Shown here one piece after another: positions 7,003 through 14,427 of a DNA stretch of 64,000 bases (its first letter is position 1; each line of letters opens with the position of its first letter). A program made the translations under genes and the position numbers. The stretch comes from Streptomyces sp. P9-A4 (lineage in GTDB: Bacteria; Actinomycetota; Actinomycetes; Streptomycetales; Streptomycetaceae): positions 2,118,501 to 2,182,500 of the forward strand of contig NZ_JAZIFY010000001.1 in NCBI RefSeq assembly GCF_036634195.1, written 5' to 3'. Under the pieces are notes generated by a model. The model was not told the origin of the DNA, ran no database searches, and saw nothing but the letters and a program-made list of their open reading frames with translations.

Positions 7003-7089
7003 GTGTTGAACCGTATCCGCCGCGCAGTTGGGCGCACCAGAGTGCGCCCTTTAGGGCCGCCGTGGTTCGTGCCGCCGGAGGTCAACTGA
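7003..7089 (+). CDS. 28-residue ORF translationally coupled to the next gene
   Basis: A short reading frame MLNRIRRAVGRTRVRPLGPP-WFVPPEVN starts at GTG 7003, eight bases after TAGGAG. Its TGA overlaps the ATG of the next gene in a TGATG. The very basic composition resembles small basic peptides that precede other Streptomyces regulatory genes. It may be a leader that couples translation of the run. Too short for firm prediction. Confidence 0.45.
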   Translation: MLNRIRRAVGRTRVRPLGPPWFVPPEVN

Positions 7090-7265
7090 TGCATGCGAAA
7101 GCCGTCCCCTACCGATCGAGCTCGTGTCGGATCGGCACGCACCACGAGTGCGCGCAGTCCTCGCCGTCCCTGGCGCCGGTCGGCGTCCCCGTGATCTACG
7201 AGGCGTGCGACTGCCCCTGCCACCCGGCGGCCGGCCGGGAAGCGCCGAAGGAGGCGACCCCATGA
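7089..7265 (+). CDS. Small Cys/His-rich hypothetical protein
   Basis: A 58-residue protein MHAKAVPYRSSSCRIGTHHE with cysteines at 13 and 21 and a C-terminal CDCPCH cluster (residues 43-48), suggesting a metal site. Its start overlaps the preceding 28-codon ORF and its stop overlaps the next ATG (ATGA at 7262), so it is part of a translationally coupled string. Function unknown. Confidence 0.55.
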   Translation: MHAKAVPYRSSSCRIGTHHECAQSSPSLAPVGVPVIYEACDCPCHPAAGREAPKEATP

Positions 7266-7525
7266 GGAGCTGGACGCCGAGCGGCGCGCTGGCCTCCAAC
7301 GTCGAGATCACCTCGGCCAACGTCCAGCGGGGCGATGTCATCCAGATCGGCGGCCAGCCGTGCCGCGTGGCCGACCTCATCCAACTTCCGGGCGGTGCAA
7401 AGCGCCTCCTCTTCGAGTCGGGCGAACTGCTGACCATGCACTCCCGAACCCGGCTCATCGCCCTGAGGATGCAGAGAGTTGGTGATCAGCGCCGTGGCCT
7501 CTCGCCGTCACGTCATCGCCGATGA
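7262..7525 (+). CDS. Small beta-rich hypothetical protein
   Basis: An 87-residue protein whose first 65 residues form a compact pattern (VEITSANVQRGDVIQIGGQP, CRVADLIQLPGGAKRLLFES, GELLTMHSRTRLIALR) like a small barrel domain. The GD-I-IGG plus FESGE motifs recur in Streptomyces hypotheticals next to GntR genes. The ATG overlaps the upstream stop, and the gene's 3' end overlaps the following GntR gene by about 44 bases. Not recognised by name. Confidence 0.6.
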   Translation: MRSWTPSGALASNVEITSANVQRGDVIQIGGQPCRVADLIQLPGGAKRLLFESGELLTMHSRTRLIALRMQRVGDQRRGLSPSRHRR

Positions 7526-8189
7526 CCTCAGGGCTCAGATCTCGACCGGCCGCATCAAGGCCGGCGACCGCCTCCCCTCCGAAGCCCAACTCGCCGCCCG
7601 CTACACGGTCAGCACGCCGACCCTACGGAGCGCCCTCGCGCTCCTCCAGGCCGAAGGTCTCGTTGAAAAGGTCCACGGCAAGGGCAACTTCGTCCGTCCC
7701 CCTCTTCGCAGGATCACGTACCTCGGCGGCAGCCCGACACTGCCGACTCCGGGCTTAGAGATCAGCGTCCGCACCACCAAAATCCGGGCGCGCGGCCACC
7801 TGTCCGTCTTGCTGCGGGTGCCGACTGGCAGTCCCCTCACCGAATTCCAGTGCCTGAGTCACGACGGAACCTCGCCGCACAGCCTGTCCCGCGTCTACAT
7901 CCCTCGCGATCTGGCCCCGGCTGTCATACCCGACGAGTCGACCTGGCCCACAACCGTAGCGACGCCACTGGCCGAGGTCGAGGAGAGACTCTGCGCTCGC
8001 CTCCCCACCCCGGTGGAAGCGGCAACCCTCCGAATCAGCCCGACCCTCGCCGTTCTGGCGATCACTCGCGTAGCGACCGACACCGCCGGCCGCGTCGTCG
8101 AGGCCGCGCTCCTGGCCCTCCCTGGCGACCGCACGGAAGCCGTCTTCACCACCCACCACACGCCCGAAGGCAGAAGGGCCGAAGGATGA
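7482..8189 (+). CDS. GntR family regulator (short UTRA-like)
   Basis: The winged helix at residues 6-70 (RRHVIADDLRAQISTGRIKA, LPSEAQLAARYTVSTPTLRS, KVHGKGNFV) is typical GntR. The C-terminal part (about residues 85-225) resembles a reduced UTRA domain. Possible starts are TTG 7479, GTG 7482 and GTG 7494; 7482 is used because GAGAG precedes it. Its stop overlaps the next ATG (ATGA at 8186). This is the third GntR gene in the first 8.2 kb and probably controls the cargo run it belongs to. Confidence 0.85.
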   Translation: MISAVASRRHVIADDLRAQISTGRIKAGDRLPSEAQLAARYTVSTPTLRSALALLQAEGLVEKVHGKGNFVRPPLRRITYLGGSPTLPTPGLEISVRTTKIRARGHLSVLLRVPTGSPLTEFQCLSHDGTSPHSLSRVYIPRDLAPAVIPDESTWPTTVATPLAEVEERLCARLPTPVEAATLRISPTLAVLAITRVATDTAGRVVEAALLALPGDRTEAVFTTHHTPEGRRAEG

Positions 8190-8533
8190 CGCCCCACAAT
8201 GAGCTCCGACTCCTCCCATGGTCGGGCCCCGACGGCAAGCCCTGCTTCCTGAGCACCGACGGCACCGGCGGCCCCTTGTCCCGCCTGGCCGACCGCACCG
8301 AAGTCGCCCAACTCGACGTCGCTGCCGAGCTCCTGGAGCACGCCCATGAGGTACTCGCCGACGAGTCGTCGGCCCCGGAAGAACTCCGTCTCGTGGCGTC
8401 AGACCTCACCGTCGCCCTGCGAGACGCACTCCGCGTAGCCGCAAGCCGCGGCCACCGCCTCCCGAGGCTGGGTGCCTCCGACCCCGGAGACAGCAACGAG
8501 GTCCCCCATCTGCCGGCAGGCGTCTTTAGCTAA
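8186..8533 (+). CDS. Hypothetical protein coupled to GntR
   Basis: A 115-residue protein MTPHNELRLLPWSGPDGKPC with a short N-terminal strand region and a helical core (VAQLDVAAELLEHAHEVLAD, LVASDLTVALRDALRVAASR). Its ATG overlaps the GntR stop by four bases and a strong terminator follows 19 bases after its stop, so it ends the plus-strand cargo operon. Similar genes recur after GntR genes in Streptomyces; function unknown. Confidence 0.7.
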   Translation: MTPHNELRLLPWSGPDGKPCFLSTDGTGGPLSRLADRTEVAQLDVAAELLEHAHEVLADESSAPEELRLVASDLTVALRDALRVAASRGHRLPRLGASDPGDSNEVPHLPAGVFS

Positions 8534-8552
8534 CAGCCACGCGCCACAACGA

Positions 8553-8586
8553 CACGAAGCCCCGGGCCAAAGCCCGGGGCTTCGTG
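8553..8586 (+). terminator. Strong hairpin terminator of the cargo operon
   Basis: A perfect 15-base stem (8553-8567 with 8572-8586; arm CACGAAGCCCCGGGC) with a four-base loop. It also faces the 3' side of the convergent nuclease gene. Confidence 0.9.
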
Positions 8587-8878
8587 CACACGGCTCCGGA
8601 GGCCCCGCGCATTTCAGACGTTCGTGCAGCTCAGAGAGCTGGTCTTGTCGTGTGGCCGCCCATGTCCACGGATATGCCGCACTGCCAGGCAGGCCCTCGT
8701 AGCGCGCTTCAGGTTTCCCGCACAACGGAAGGCGTCTCTACGTGCGGGCTCCGACAGACCTCCCGGCAGTTCCTCGCCCTGTCCGGCGGTGTGCCGCCCT
8801 GTTGCGGTATGCGTCAAGTGCCACAAAAGCCGTCAACACTGAACGAGTTGCACCGTTCCAGGCGGGAGTCGACCTGAG
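8587..8878. other. Intergenic stretch with no gene seen
   Basis: Between the terminator and the convergent nuclease gene I see only short open frames without ribosome-binding sites or coherent codon bias. There is no repeat of note. Confidence 0.6.
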
Positions 8879-9802
8879 CTACCCCACAATTACCGTCACG
8901 GTGAATTCACTGTCACCCTTTTTGCGCAGACCACCGAGGTCGCGCATAAATTCTTCTGGGTCCACAATGTAATTGTGCGGGTCGTGAATGTACGCAAACA
9001 AGCGGCGACACTCCGCATGGCTGTGATAGCTCTCAAAGTCAATGCGAAGCTCGTCCGCCACCTTCTTGGCGTGCCGGGCATCGCGTACATATTTGCACTC
9101 GACCACGATCCCCGCTTCCTTCACGACAAGGTCAATGCGCTTTGCCGACCCTGCGCTTTTCGGCGTCCACTCTTCCCGGGAAACGGCAGGGAATACCGCA
9201 CTTAGGGCAGCCTCTGCGACATCTTGGACATCGTACTCGTTTTCTACGGCGAAAGCCGGTCTGGCATTCGATCGTGTCGCAAGTTTTCGGGCGGTCACAG
9301 GAATCGACTTCAGTGCCTGCAGGGCCAGTTCCTCATGATTCGACTGCCCGCCCAGCATCGGGACGGCTTCGTACCTATCCCTTCTGCGCCCGCAGATCAG
9401 CGCCTCCATGTCGGAACTTAGGAAGCTCGCAAAGCATCCTCGAATGTCAATCGATTCCCCGCTGCGAGTCTTACCATTTCCGTATTGGTGGTAGCTCGCG
9501 ACGCGCTTCCTGTACTTCTCGTCCCGAACGGCCAGGACCGCACCCGTAAAGTCGCCTGTTTCACGAAGTGCCGTATTGAATTGTTGGTGAGCCACATGCG
9601 CTTCGACGTACTCGTAAATCTCGGCGGGAGTGAAGGAGATCCGGTAGCGCGTAAAGGTGCCGAGAAACTCTCCGCTTCCGTCTCGGTCAGCGAACCGATG
9701 ATATACAGCGCCCTCCGTCTCCAAGCTGCGCAAGTCCTCGGCATGTCCAGGCAGCACCTTGAACGTCTTGCCGAACGCTGTAATGGTGACCCATTCGCTC
9801 AT
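8879..9802 (-). CDS. PD-(D/E)XK nuclease-domain protein (DpnII/MboI-like fold)
   Basis: A 307-residue protein from ATG 9802, with GAGGGGG upstream. The C-terminal part carries the nuclease core: KSAGSAKRIDLVVKEAGIVV then ECKY, with D224, E235 and K237 in the D-X10-E-X-K arrangement, followed by a helical FAYIHDPHNYIVDPEEF segment as in DpnII/MboI-fold nucleases. The N-terminal 180 residues are uncharacterised. The gene has lower G+C (53% for bases 8881-8940, hand-counted) and non-Streptomyces codons, indicating transfer. It is divergent from the OLD-family gene, so a two-component anti-phage role is plausible; no adjacent methylase is present, which argues against classical restriction-modification. 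Confidence 0.75.
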   Translation of the reverse strand: MSEWVTITAFGKTFKVLPGHAEDLRSLETEGAVYHRFADRDGSGEFLGTFTRYRISFTPAEIYEYVEAHVAHQQFNTALRETGDFTGAVLAVRDEKYRKRVASYHQYGNGKTRSGESIDIRGCFASFLSSDMEALICGRRRDRYEAVPMLGGQSNHEELALQALKSIPVTARKLATRSNARPAFAVENEYDVQDVAEAALSAVFPAVSREEWTPKSAGSAKRIDLVVKEAGIVVECKYVRDARHAKKVADELRIDFESYHSHAECRRLFAYIHDPHNYIVDPEEFMRDLGGLRKKGDSEFTVTVIVG

Positions 9803-10244
9803 ACCGCCCCCTCGTGATGCAGTCCTAGCTCAGCGTAGAGCCTAGGTACGACAGAGGTCGGCGGAACGGCTATGGGCTGGAGCTGCTTTGGAGCGAGTGA
9901 TCATGGCCCCGTAGGCGTCCGGCGCGTCGGGCAGTCTGTGGACTTGCCCGGTGCAGTACGACGTGGGGGCCGGCGGTCGGCGGTCGGGCTGGAGTGGGGG
10001 GTAGATAGGAGCGCAAGCCCCGGGCGACGGGTCGCGTGCGCCCCGCAAGCGCGGCAGCTGCCGCCGCTGTGGGTAGGAGCACCGCGCGCTGAGGCCCTCG
10101 CCGCCCGGTTGTCCGCTGCAGAGAATAGCTACTTTTCATGACAAAGTAGATCAATGCCTCAATTAGATACAAATCGAGGAAGACACTCATCCGCGGCACG
10201 CTGTGCTCTATAACTACTTACTCCACCACGAGACAGGAGTGGTA
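9803..10244. other. Divergent promoter region of the nuclease pair
   Basis: A 442-base interval with no gene, between the nuclease and OLD start codons. It contains a G+C-rich part including repeat copy A (9978-10055) and an A+T-rich last 110 bases before the OLD start, where a promoter would be expected. No clear -35/-10 pair could be assigned. Confidence 0.6.
9978..10055. repeat. Imperfect 78-bp direct repeat, copy A
   Basis: Bases 9978-10055 match 12678-12755 at about 85% by eye, including the shared block GGTCGGGCTGGAG and AGGAGCGCA...CCCGGGCGACGGG. The two copies bracket the OLD gene and its downstream hairpin. Confidence 0.75.
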
Positions 10245-12275
10245 GTGCGACTCCATTCGGCCACTTTCACCAACTTTCGGCGTTTCGCTGGAGAGAATTC
10301 GCTAATTATTGACGATCCGATCACCGCCCTCGTCGGGCCAAACGAGGCCGGAAAAACAAGCATTCTCGACGCTATCCTAAGAGGTGCAGCGAGGACAAAA
10401 TTTGATAGTTCAGATTTCACGCGCGGTATCGAGCAAAGCGACTCGACCAAGCCTCGAGTGGAACTGAAATTCGTCATCGAAAGCGACGACCTGAAGGAAA
10501 TCGCCGACATCCCTCACGGGAATCCTCCGAAGTGGCTGATAGTCAAGCATGGAGTCGACGGAAGAATCCTGACCCTCAACCCCATGCCCTGGCATGATCC
10601 GGCCGTAATCAGAAAAGTGACGGATCTAGCAGATTTCACCCTCCAAAACGGAGGGGCCAGCAAAGCTGACGCTAAAGACTCGGGTACAAGTCTCGCACCC
10701 CAAGACCCGCTGACGTCTATGATTACTCAGGCCATGCAGAGCCTGGATGGTATGGATGACTTCAAAGCAAGGGCCATCTCCGACGGCCGCCTAAGGTATA
10801 TCGATAACACCCTTCGGCATCTCGGGGCACTGACGCGAAATGACCCCGATGCATTCTTCGATAAATCCGACAAGACTGAGAAGAATCAAGAACCTCGACC
10901 GCTAAGGCGTCTCGCGGAAGAGCGGTACTATCTTCCCGTCATGGAAAACTTCGGCAAAGAGCTGGCTTCGCTGCGGAATATTCTAGCCTCTCCGCCGCCA
11001 GCAGCCATCATTGGCTCACGTCTCGTGGAACGCATACCTAAGATCGTCAAATTTGCCGAACAGGATAGGAACCTACCAAGCTCCTTTGATTTCTCGAAAG
11101 AGGAATCAACGCCACGAGGTTTGATGAACCTTTTGCGCCTAGCAAAAGTCGATGGAGATGCTCTTAGGGAAGCGGTCAGCCATGGAGACCATCTAAGGAT
11201 GGCAGAGCTAACCGATCAAGCTAACGCCAATCTTAAAGAGGCGTTCCAGGTGTGGCGCCAAGAGTCAGTGTGGCCCATCCTCCACATCTCAGGCTCGGTG
11301 CTGCGCATCCTGGTGCGGGTGGCCAACGGTAGTGCCTACACAGACTTGCACGACCGTAGTGATGGTCTGCGGAAATTCATCGCCCTAGTAGCGTGCATCC
11401 ACTCTTCACGATATCTCGATAAGGGTGACGGCGCCAAAGACGTGATCGTTGTCGTAGACGAGGCGGAGAATCACCTACACTATGACGCGCAGGCGGATCT
11501 GATCGATGTGTTCACGAGGCAGCGGATCGCAAAGCAGATTATTTATTCAACCCATTCCGCAGGCTGCCTGCCTGAGGACATTGGTTCTGGAGTTAGGGTA
11601 ATTCGCCCGACACCTGGCAGCCCTCACAGCACTATCAAGAATTGGTTCTGGAGTGACGGGGCTGGCTTCACTCCCATGCTGCTATCAATGGGAGCCGCAA
11701 GCCTGGCTTTCGCCTCCGTGCGCCGAGTAGTTCTCACTGAGGGCCCGAGCGACATGCTGCTACTTCCCACCCTCTTGAGACAGGCCTGCGAACTCAAATC
11801 CCTTGGGTACCAAATCGCTCCGGGCCTATCAGAAATATCACCGCGACTGACTCGCGAACTCGACCTTGAAGCTGCGAAGAGCTGTTTTCTCGTGGATGGT
11901 GATTCTGGCGGGACTGCTCTACAGGAGAAGCTATCCGAGAGCGGAGTACCCGTCGATCGCATTGTCTTCCTTGGCGGCGAAGGTTCCGGGACCACCTTAG
12001 AAGACCTAGTGGATGAGTCGAAATATAGAGAGTGCGTCAATTCACTAATTGGAGGCGATAGCGGTAACTGGGTTCCCGACAGTCACGAACTTCCTGTGGG
12101 TCGCCGCCACCTCGCCCTAAAGGAATGGTGCGAGGGTCAGAATATTTCCGTTCCTGGAAAGCGGCTAATCGCCCAATCCCTAGCAAGGAATGCCAGAGAA
12201 CAGCAGATCATCAGTAGTGAGAAAGTTGCCACTCTTCGTGACCTGCATGCATCGCTGTGGGGACTGTTGGAGTAA
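10245..12275 (+). CDS. OLD-family ATP-dependent nuclease (ABC-type ATPase plus TOPRIM)
   Basis: A 676-residue protein. GTG 10245 is preferred over GTG 10203: GGAG lies five bases upstream and the conserved FTNFRRF start follows. The ATPase part has Walker A GPNEAGKTS (31-39), Walker B VIVVVDEAEN (D405/E406) and the switch histidine in STHS (H437). The C-terminal TOPRIM domain has the glutamate in VVLTEGPSD (E499) and the DGD pair (D551/D553). This is the single-gene OLD architecture (phage P2 Old; anti-phage exonuclease). No UvrD helicase follows, so it is not Gabija. G+C is low (50% at 10441-10500) with frequent AAA, ATA and AGA codons, and there is an in-frame TTA leucine codon at 11997-11999, implying bldA dependence. 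Confidence 0.88.
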   Translation: MRLHSATFTNFRRFAGENSLIIDDPITALVGPNEAGKTSILDAILRGAARTKFDSSDFTRGIEQSDSTKPRVELKFVIESDDLKEIADIPHGNPPKWLIVKHGVDGRILTLNPMPWHDPAVIRKVTDLADFTLQNGGASKADAKDSGTSLAPQDPLTSMITQAMQSLDGMDDFKARAISDGRLRYIDNTLRHLGALTRNDPDAFFDKSDKTEKNQEPRPLRRLAEERYYLPVMENFGKELASLRNILASPPPAAIIGSRLVERIPKIVKFAEQDRNLPSSFDFSKEESTPRGLMNLLRLAKVDGDALREAVSHGDHLRMAELTDQANANLKEAFQVWRQESVWPILHISGSVLRILVRVANGSAYTDLHDRSDGLRKFIALVACIHSSRYLDKGDGAKDVIVVVDEAENHLHYDAQADLIDVFTRQRIAKQIIYSTHSAGCLPEDIGSGVRVIRPTPGSPHSTIKNWFWSDGAGFTPMLLSMGAASLAFASVRRVVLTEGPSDMLLLPTLLRQACELKSLGYQIAPGLSEISPRLTRELDLEAAKSCFLVDGDSGGTALQEKLSESGVPVDRIVFLGGEGSGTTLEDLVDESKYRECVNSLIGGDSGNWVPDSHELPVGRRHLALKEWCEGQNISVPGKRLIAQSLARNAREQQIISSEKVATLRDLHASLWGLLE

Positions 12276-12367
12276 TCAAGGAGGCATCCAACGCGCCCCG
12301 ATCTATCCGGTCGGGGGCATTGGGGCGTGCGTCGCAGGCGCCACGTGGGTCCGGCCATAGATCGCCC

Positions 12368-12519
12368 GACTCCCATCCCGTCTGCCGTCGACCCACACAC
12401 CGTGGAGCAGGCGCGGTGCCGGGCGTCCAGGTGGAGCGCGCCACTGTACGAACGACCTGGACGCCCGGTGCCGTGTCTGCTCGGCTCTGCCTGGGTCGAC
12501 GGCAGACGGGATGGGAGTC
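12368..12519. repeat. Large inverted repeat able to form a ~65-bp hairpin
   Basis: The outer arms 12368-12395 and 12492-12519 are perfectly complementary over 28 bases. After a short mismatched patch, 12405-12432 pairs with 12455-12482; the four departures there are all G-U type pairs when read as RNA in the plus direction. The loop is 12433-12454. No transposase is near. It may be a structured RNA transcribed from the OLD promoter, a very strong terminator, or the folded end of a lost mobile element. Confidence 0.75.
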
Positions 12520-12677
12520 CCCACCGCCACACCCCACCGGCCGGCACGCGCGAACGAGCCCCCTCCATCCCGGAGCCTGAGCGCCCCCGCCGGAGGCATC
12601 GCTATGAGCCGCACTCGCGTACCGCCTCAGCCACGCGGGTTCGTCGCCCATCAACCCGAGCTGTCAGGCGTGCGGGC

Positions 12678-12755
12678 TGGCGGCCGGGCTGGAGCGGGGC
12701 GTAGACAGGAGCGCAGGCCCGGGCGACGGGCCGCGCGCGCCGCGCCTTGCGCGGC
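12678..12755. repeat. Imperfect 78-bp direct repeat, copy B
   Basis: Same orientation as copy A (9978-10055), with scattered substitutions and one indel. It lies between the hairpin element and the e9imm-like gene. Confidence 0.75.
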
Positions 12756-12796
12756 GGGTGCCTTGATGAAGTAGAGAAAGTCTTACCGCGCTGCCC

Positions 12797-13021
12797 TCAG
12801 AGGGCGATCGGCTTGTAGGCCATGGCCCTGTCGACAACCTTCTCGGGCGTCAGCTCGGGGTCGGGGCCCCAGAAGATGTAGTCGCTGATGTGCGGGCAGG
12901 CCAAGCCTCGTTCGAGAGTGGCCAGGATCTCGGAGGACTCGTCCTCAGATGCCTCTGCGCCCATGAGCCGCTCAACAAGGGGGATCGCTTCCTCGCGGGA
13001 CATCCGCCATGCCTGCTGCAT
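12797..13021 (-). CDS. E9imm-like (colicin/pyocin immunity-type) small protein
   Basis: The conserved part MSREEAIPLVERLMGAEASE ... LERGLACPHISDYIFWGPDP ... EKVVDRAMAYKPIAL matches the small bacteriocin-immunity-like proteins often annotated e9imm in Streptomyces elements. Starts at GTG 13033, GTG 13027 (GTGA overlap with the Nudix stop), ATG 13021 or ATG 13003 are all possible; the conserved core begins at 13003. It follows the Nudix gene directly, so the pair is likely co-transcribed. In the AICE context it may contribute to entry exclusion or toxin immunity; that is inference. Confidence 0.7.
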   Translation of the reverse strand: MQQAWRMSREEAIPLVERLMGAEASEDESSEILATLERGLACPHISDYIFWGPDPELTPEKVVDRAMAYKPIAL

Positions 13022-13023
13022 GG

Positions 13024-13479
13024 TCACTGCCACGAGATCAGTCGGTGGCCGTCATGGCTCCGTACGTGCGGGCCGTTTTCGTCCAGGGCGTCCAGGAGGC
13101 GGATCGCGTAGACCTCGGCCATGCGCTCTTCGACCTCGGCCGGCGTCAGCCAGTCGACCGCAGTGGACTCGTCTGACGTTTGCTCGGTGCCGCCAGAGGG
13201 TTTGCAGCGGAAGACTAGGGCGACGATGCCGCGGGTCGTGTTCTTGTACACGCCCGTCAGCTCGTCCACCCCGACGTGGATGCCCGTCTCCTCCAGGACC
13301 TCGCGGGCGACGCCCGCTTCAGGTGCCTCGGTGAGTTCGAGGACTCCGCCCGGGAGCTCCCATGTGCCGTTGTCCGCTCGGCGGATCGCCAGGAGGCGGC
13401 CGTCTTCCCGCACTACCGCTCCGGCTACGGACACGGAATGCAGCGGCGTTGACTTTGTTCCCGCGCTCCCACTACTCAT
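13024..13479 (-). CDS. Nudix hydrolase, Pif-like (AICE transfer immunity)
   Basis: About 151 residues from ATG 13479 (or 155 from ATG 13491). It contains a perfect Nudix box, GGVLELTEAPEAGVAREVLE-ETGI (G-X5-E-X7-RE-V-X-EE-X-G-I), preceded by the strand VVREDGRLLAIRRADNGTWE. In pSAM2 the Nudix gene pif provides conjugal immunity and sits with korSA; this gene is likewise divergent from a KorSA-like GntR gene, supporting the same role. No ribosome-binding site is seen, and its start overlaps the operator at 13474-13489, so it may be leaderless. Confidence 0.8.
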   Translation of the reverse strand: MSSGSAGTKSTPLHSVSVAGAVVREDGRLLAIRRADNGTWELPGGVLELTEAPEAGVAREVLEETGIHVGVDELTGVYKNTTRGIVALVFRCKPSGGTEQTSDESTAVDWLTPAEVEERMAEVYAIRLLDALDENGPHVRSHDGHRLISWQ

Positions 13480-13489
13480 GTACAGGAGC
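13474..13489. promoter_or_regulatory. KorSA-type operator between Nudix and GntR genes
   Basis: ACTCATGTACAGGAGC matches 12 of 16 bases of the perfect palindrome ACTCCTATATAGGAGT found in front of the transfer operon. It overlaps the start of the Nudix gene and lies three bases before the GntR start, so one bound dimer could repress both. Confidence 0.65.
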
Positions 13490-13491
13490 AT

Positions 13492-14289
13492 ATGAGAGTG
13501 GGTAGGACTGTGGGAACTCCAGCAGGAGCTGGCAGGGCTGTGCCTCGGTACGTGCAGATCGCCGACGAGATCATTCAGCAGATCCGGTCCGGCGTATTGA
13601 AGGCCGGTGACATGGTGCCCAGTGAGTCCGAGCTCGTCGAGCGGTACGGGGTCGCCGGCGGGACCATCCGTAAAGCCATGGTGGAGGTACGGGCCAGTGG
13701 GCTCGTCGAGACCCGGCATGGCAAGGGCTCCATTGTGAAGGACCGGCCTCCCGTACGGCTTCGGTCTTCGGACCGGTTCCGCGCTTCTCACCGGCGGGGC
13801 GGCAAGGCTGCCTACCTCGCCGAGTCCGAGCAGTCCGGCGCCACGGCCAAGGTCAGCGTCCTCTACATCGGGCCCATGGAGGCGCCGGCGGACATCGCCG
13901 AGCGGCTTGGTGTCGAGGTGGGGACGCAGGTATTTGCGCGGCGGCGGCTGTACTTCCGGAACGGGACTCCTGTCGAGACCGCCTCGTCGTACCTGCCGTG
14001 GGATGTCGTGAAGGACATCCCTGAGCTGTTTGCCGAGAACCCCGGCCCCGGCGGCATCTACGCCCGGCTCGAAGACCACGGCCACGCCTTCGCTGAGTTC
14101 GTGGAGACCCTTCAGGCTCGGCCGGCCGCGAAGGCGGAGGCGTCGGAGCTCGCTCTCAGCCCTGGGGCTCCTGTGGTGCACCTGCTGCGCGATGCCGTGA
14201 CGAAGAAGGGGCGGGTCGTGGAGGTCTGCGACACCCTCATGGCCGCTGACCAGTTCGTCTTCCAGTACCGGATCCCCGCGACCGACTGA
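13492..14289 (+). CDS. KorSA-like GntR repressor of transfer functions
   Basis: A 265-residue GntR/UTRA regulator from ATG 13492 (GTG 13498 or 13510 are alternatives). The winged helix begins PRYVQIADEIIQQIRSGVLK and continues PSESELVERYGVAGGTIRKA and RHGKGSIV; the UTRA domain occupies about 105-260 (VFARRRLYFRNGTPVETASS). It is divergent from the Pif-like gene and upstream of the transfer operon, the position of korSA in pSAM2. The same 16-base operator occurs once at its own promoter and three times before the next operon. A TTGACT -35-like hexamer lies at 13449-13454. Confidence 0.87.
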   Translation: MRVGRTVGTPAGAGRAVPRYVQIADEIIQQIRSGVLKAGDMVPSESELVERYGVAGGTIRKAMVEVRASGLVETRHGKGSIVKDRPPVRLRSSDRFRASHRRGGKAAYLAESEQSGATAKVSVLYIGPMEAPADIAERLGVEVGTQVFARRRLYFRNGTPVETASSYLPWDVVKDIPELFAENPGPGGIYARLEDHGHAFAEFVETLQARPAAKAEASELALSPGAPVVHLLRDAVTKKGRVVEVCDTLMAADQFVFQYRIPATD

Positions 14290-14340
14290 CGCGCACTCAA
14301 CTCCCTTCAACCCGCTGCGGTTTCTGCCCGTGGCGGGTTG

Positions 14341-14419
14341 ACTCATATACAGGAGTGAGGCACTCTTCTTCATGTCACTCCTATATAGGAGTGGATGAGT
14401 CCAGCCTCTATAGAGGAGT
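14341..14419. promoter_or_regulatory. Three KorSA-type operators in the transfer-operon promoter
   Basis: Sites at 14341-14356 (ACTCATATACAGGAGT), 14377-14392 (ACTCCTATATAGGAGT, perfect palindrome) and 14404-14419 (GCCTCTATAGAGGAGT, containing a 12-base perfect palindrome). The last overlaps the GAGGAG ribosome-binding site of the gene at 14428. A TTGACT hexamer overlaps the first site (14338-14343). The arrangement implies tight repression by the adjacent GntR protein. Confidence 0.75.
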
Positions 14420-14427
14420 GATCCACT

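Larger units (their letters stand above)
12276..12796. other. Intergenic region with hairpin element and repeat copy B
   Basis: A 521-base interval with no convincing gene. It holds a 152-base inverted-repeat structure (12368-12519) and the right direct-repeat copy (12678-12755). Codon structure is absent in all frames. Confidence 0.65.

Noticed and set aside
8879..9802. Classical type II restriction-modification system
   Set aside because: No DNA methyltransferase is encoded anywhere in the element.
10245..12275. Gabija, PARIS or retron assignment for the OLD gene
   Set aside because: No UvrD-like helicase, no separate TOPRIM gene and no reverse transcriptase are nearby; ATPase and TOPRIM are in one protein, the single-gene OLD form.
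12368..12519. Insertion-sequence terminal repeats
   Set aside because: The arms are only about 22 bases apart at the loop and no transposase or target duplication is visible.
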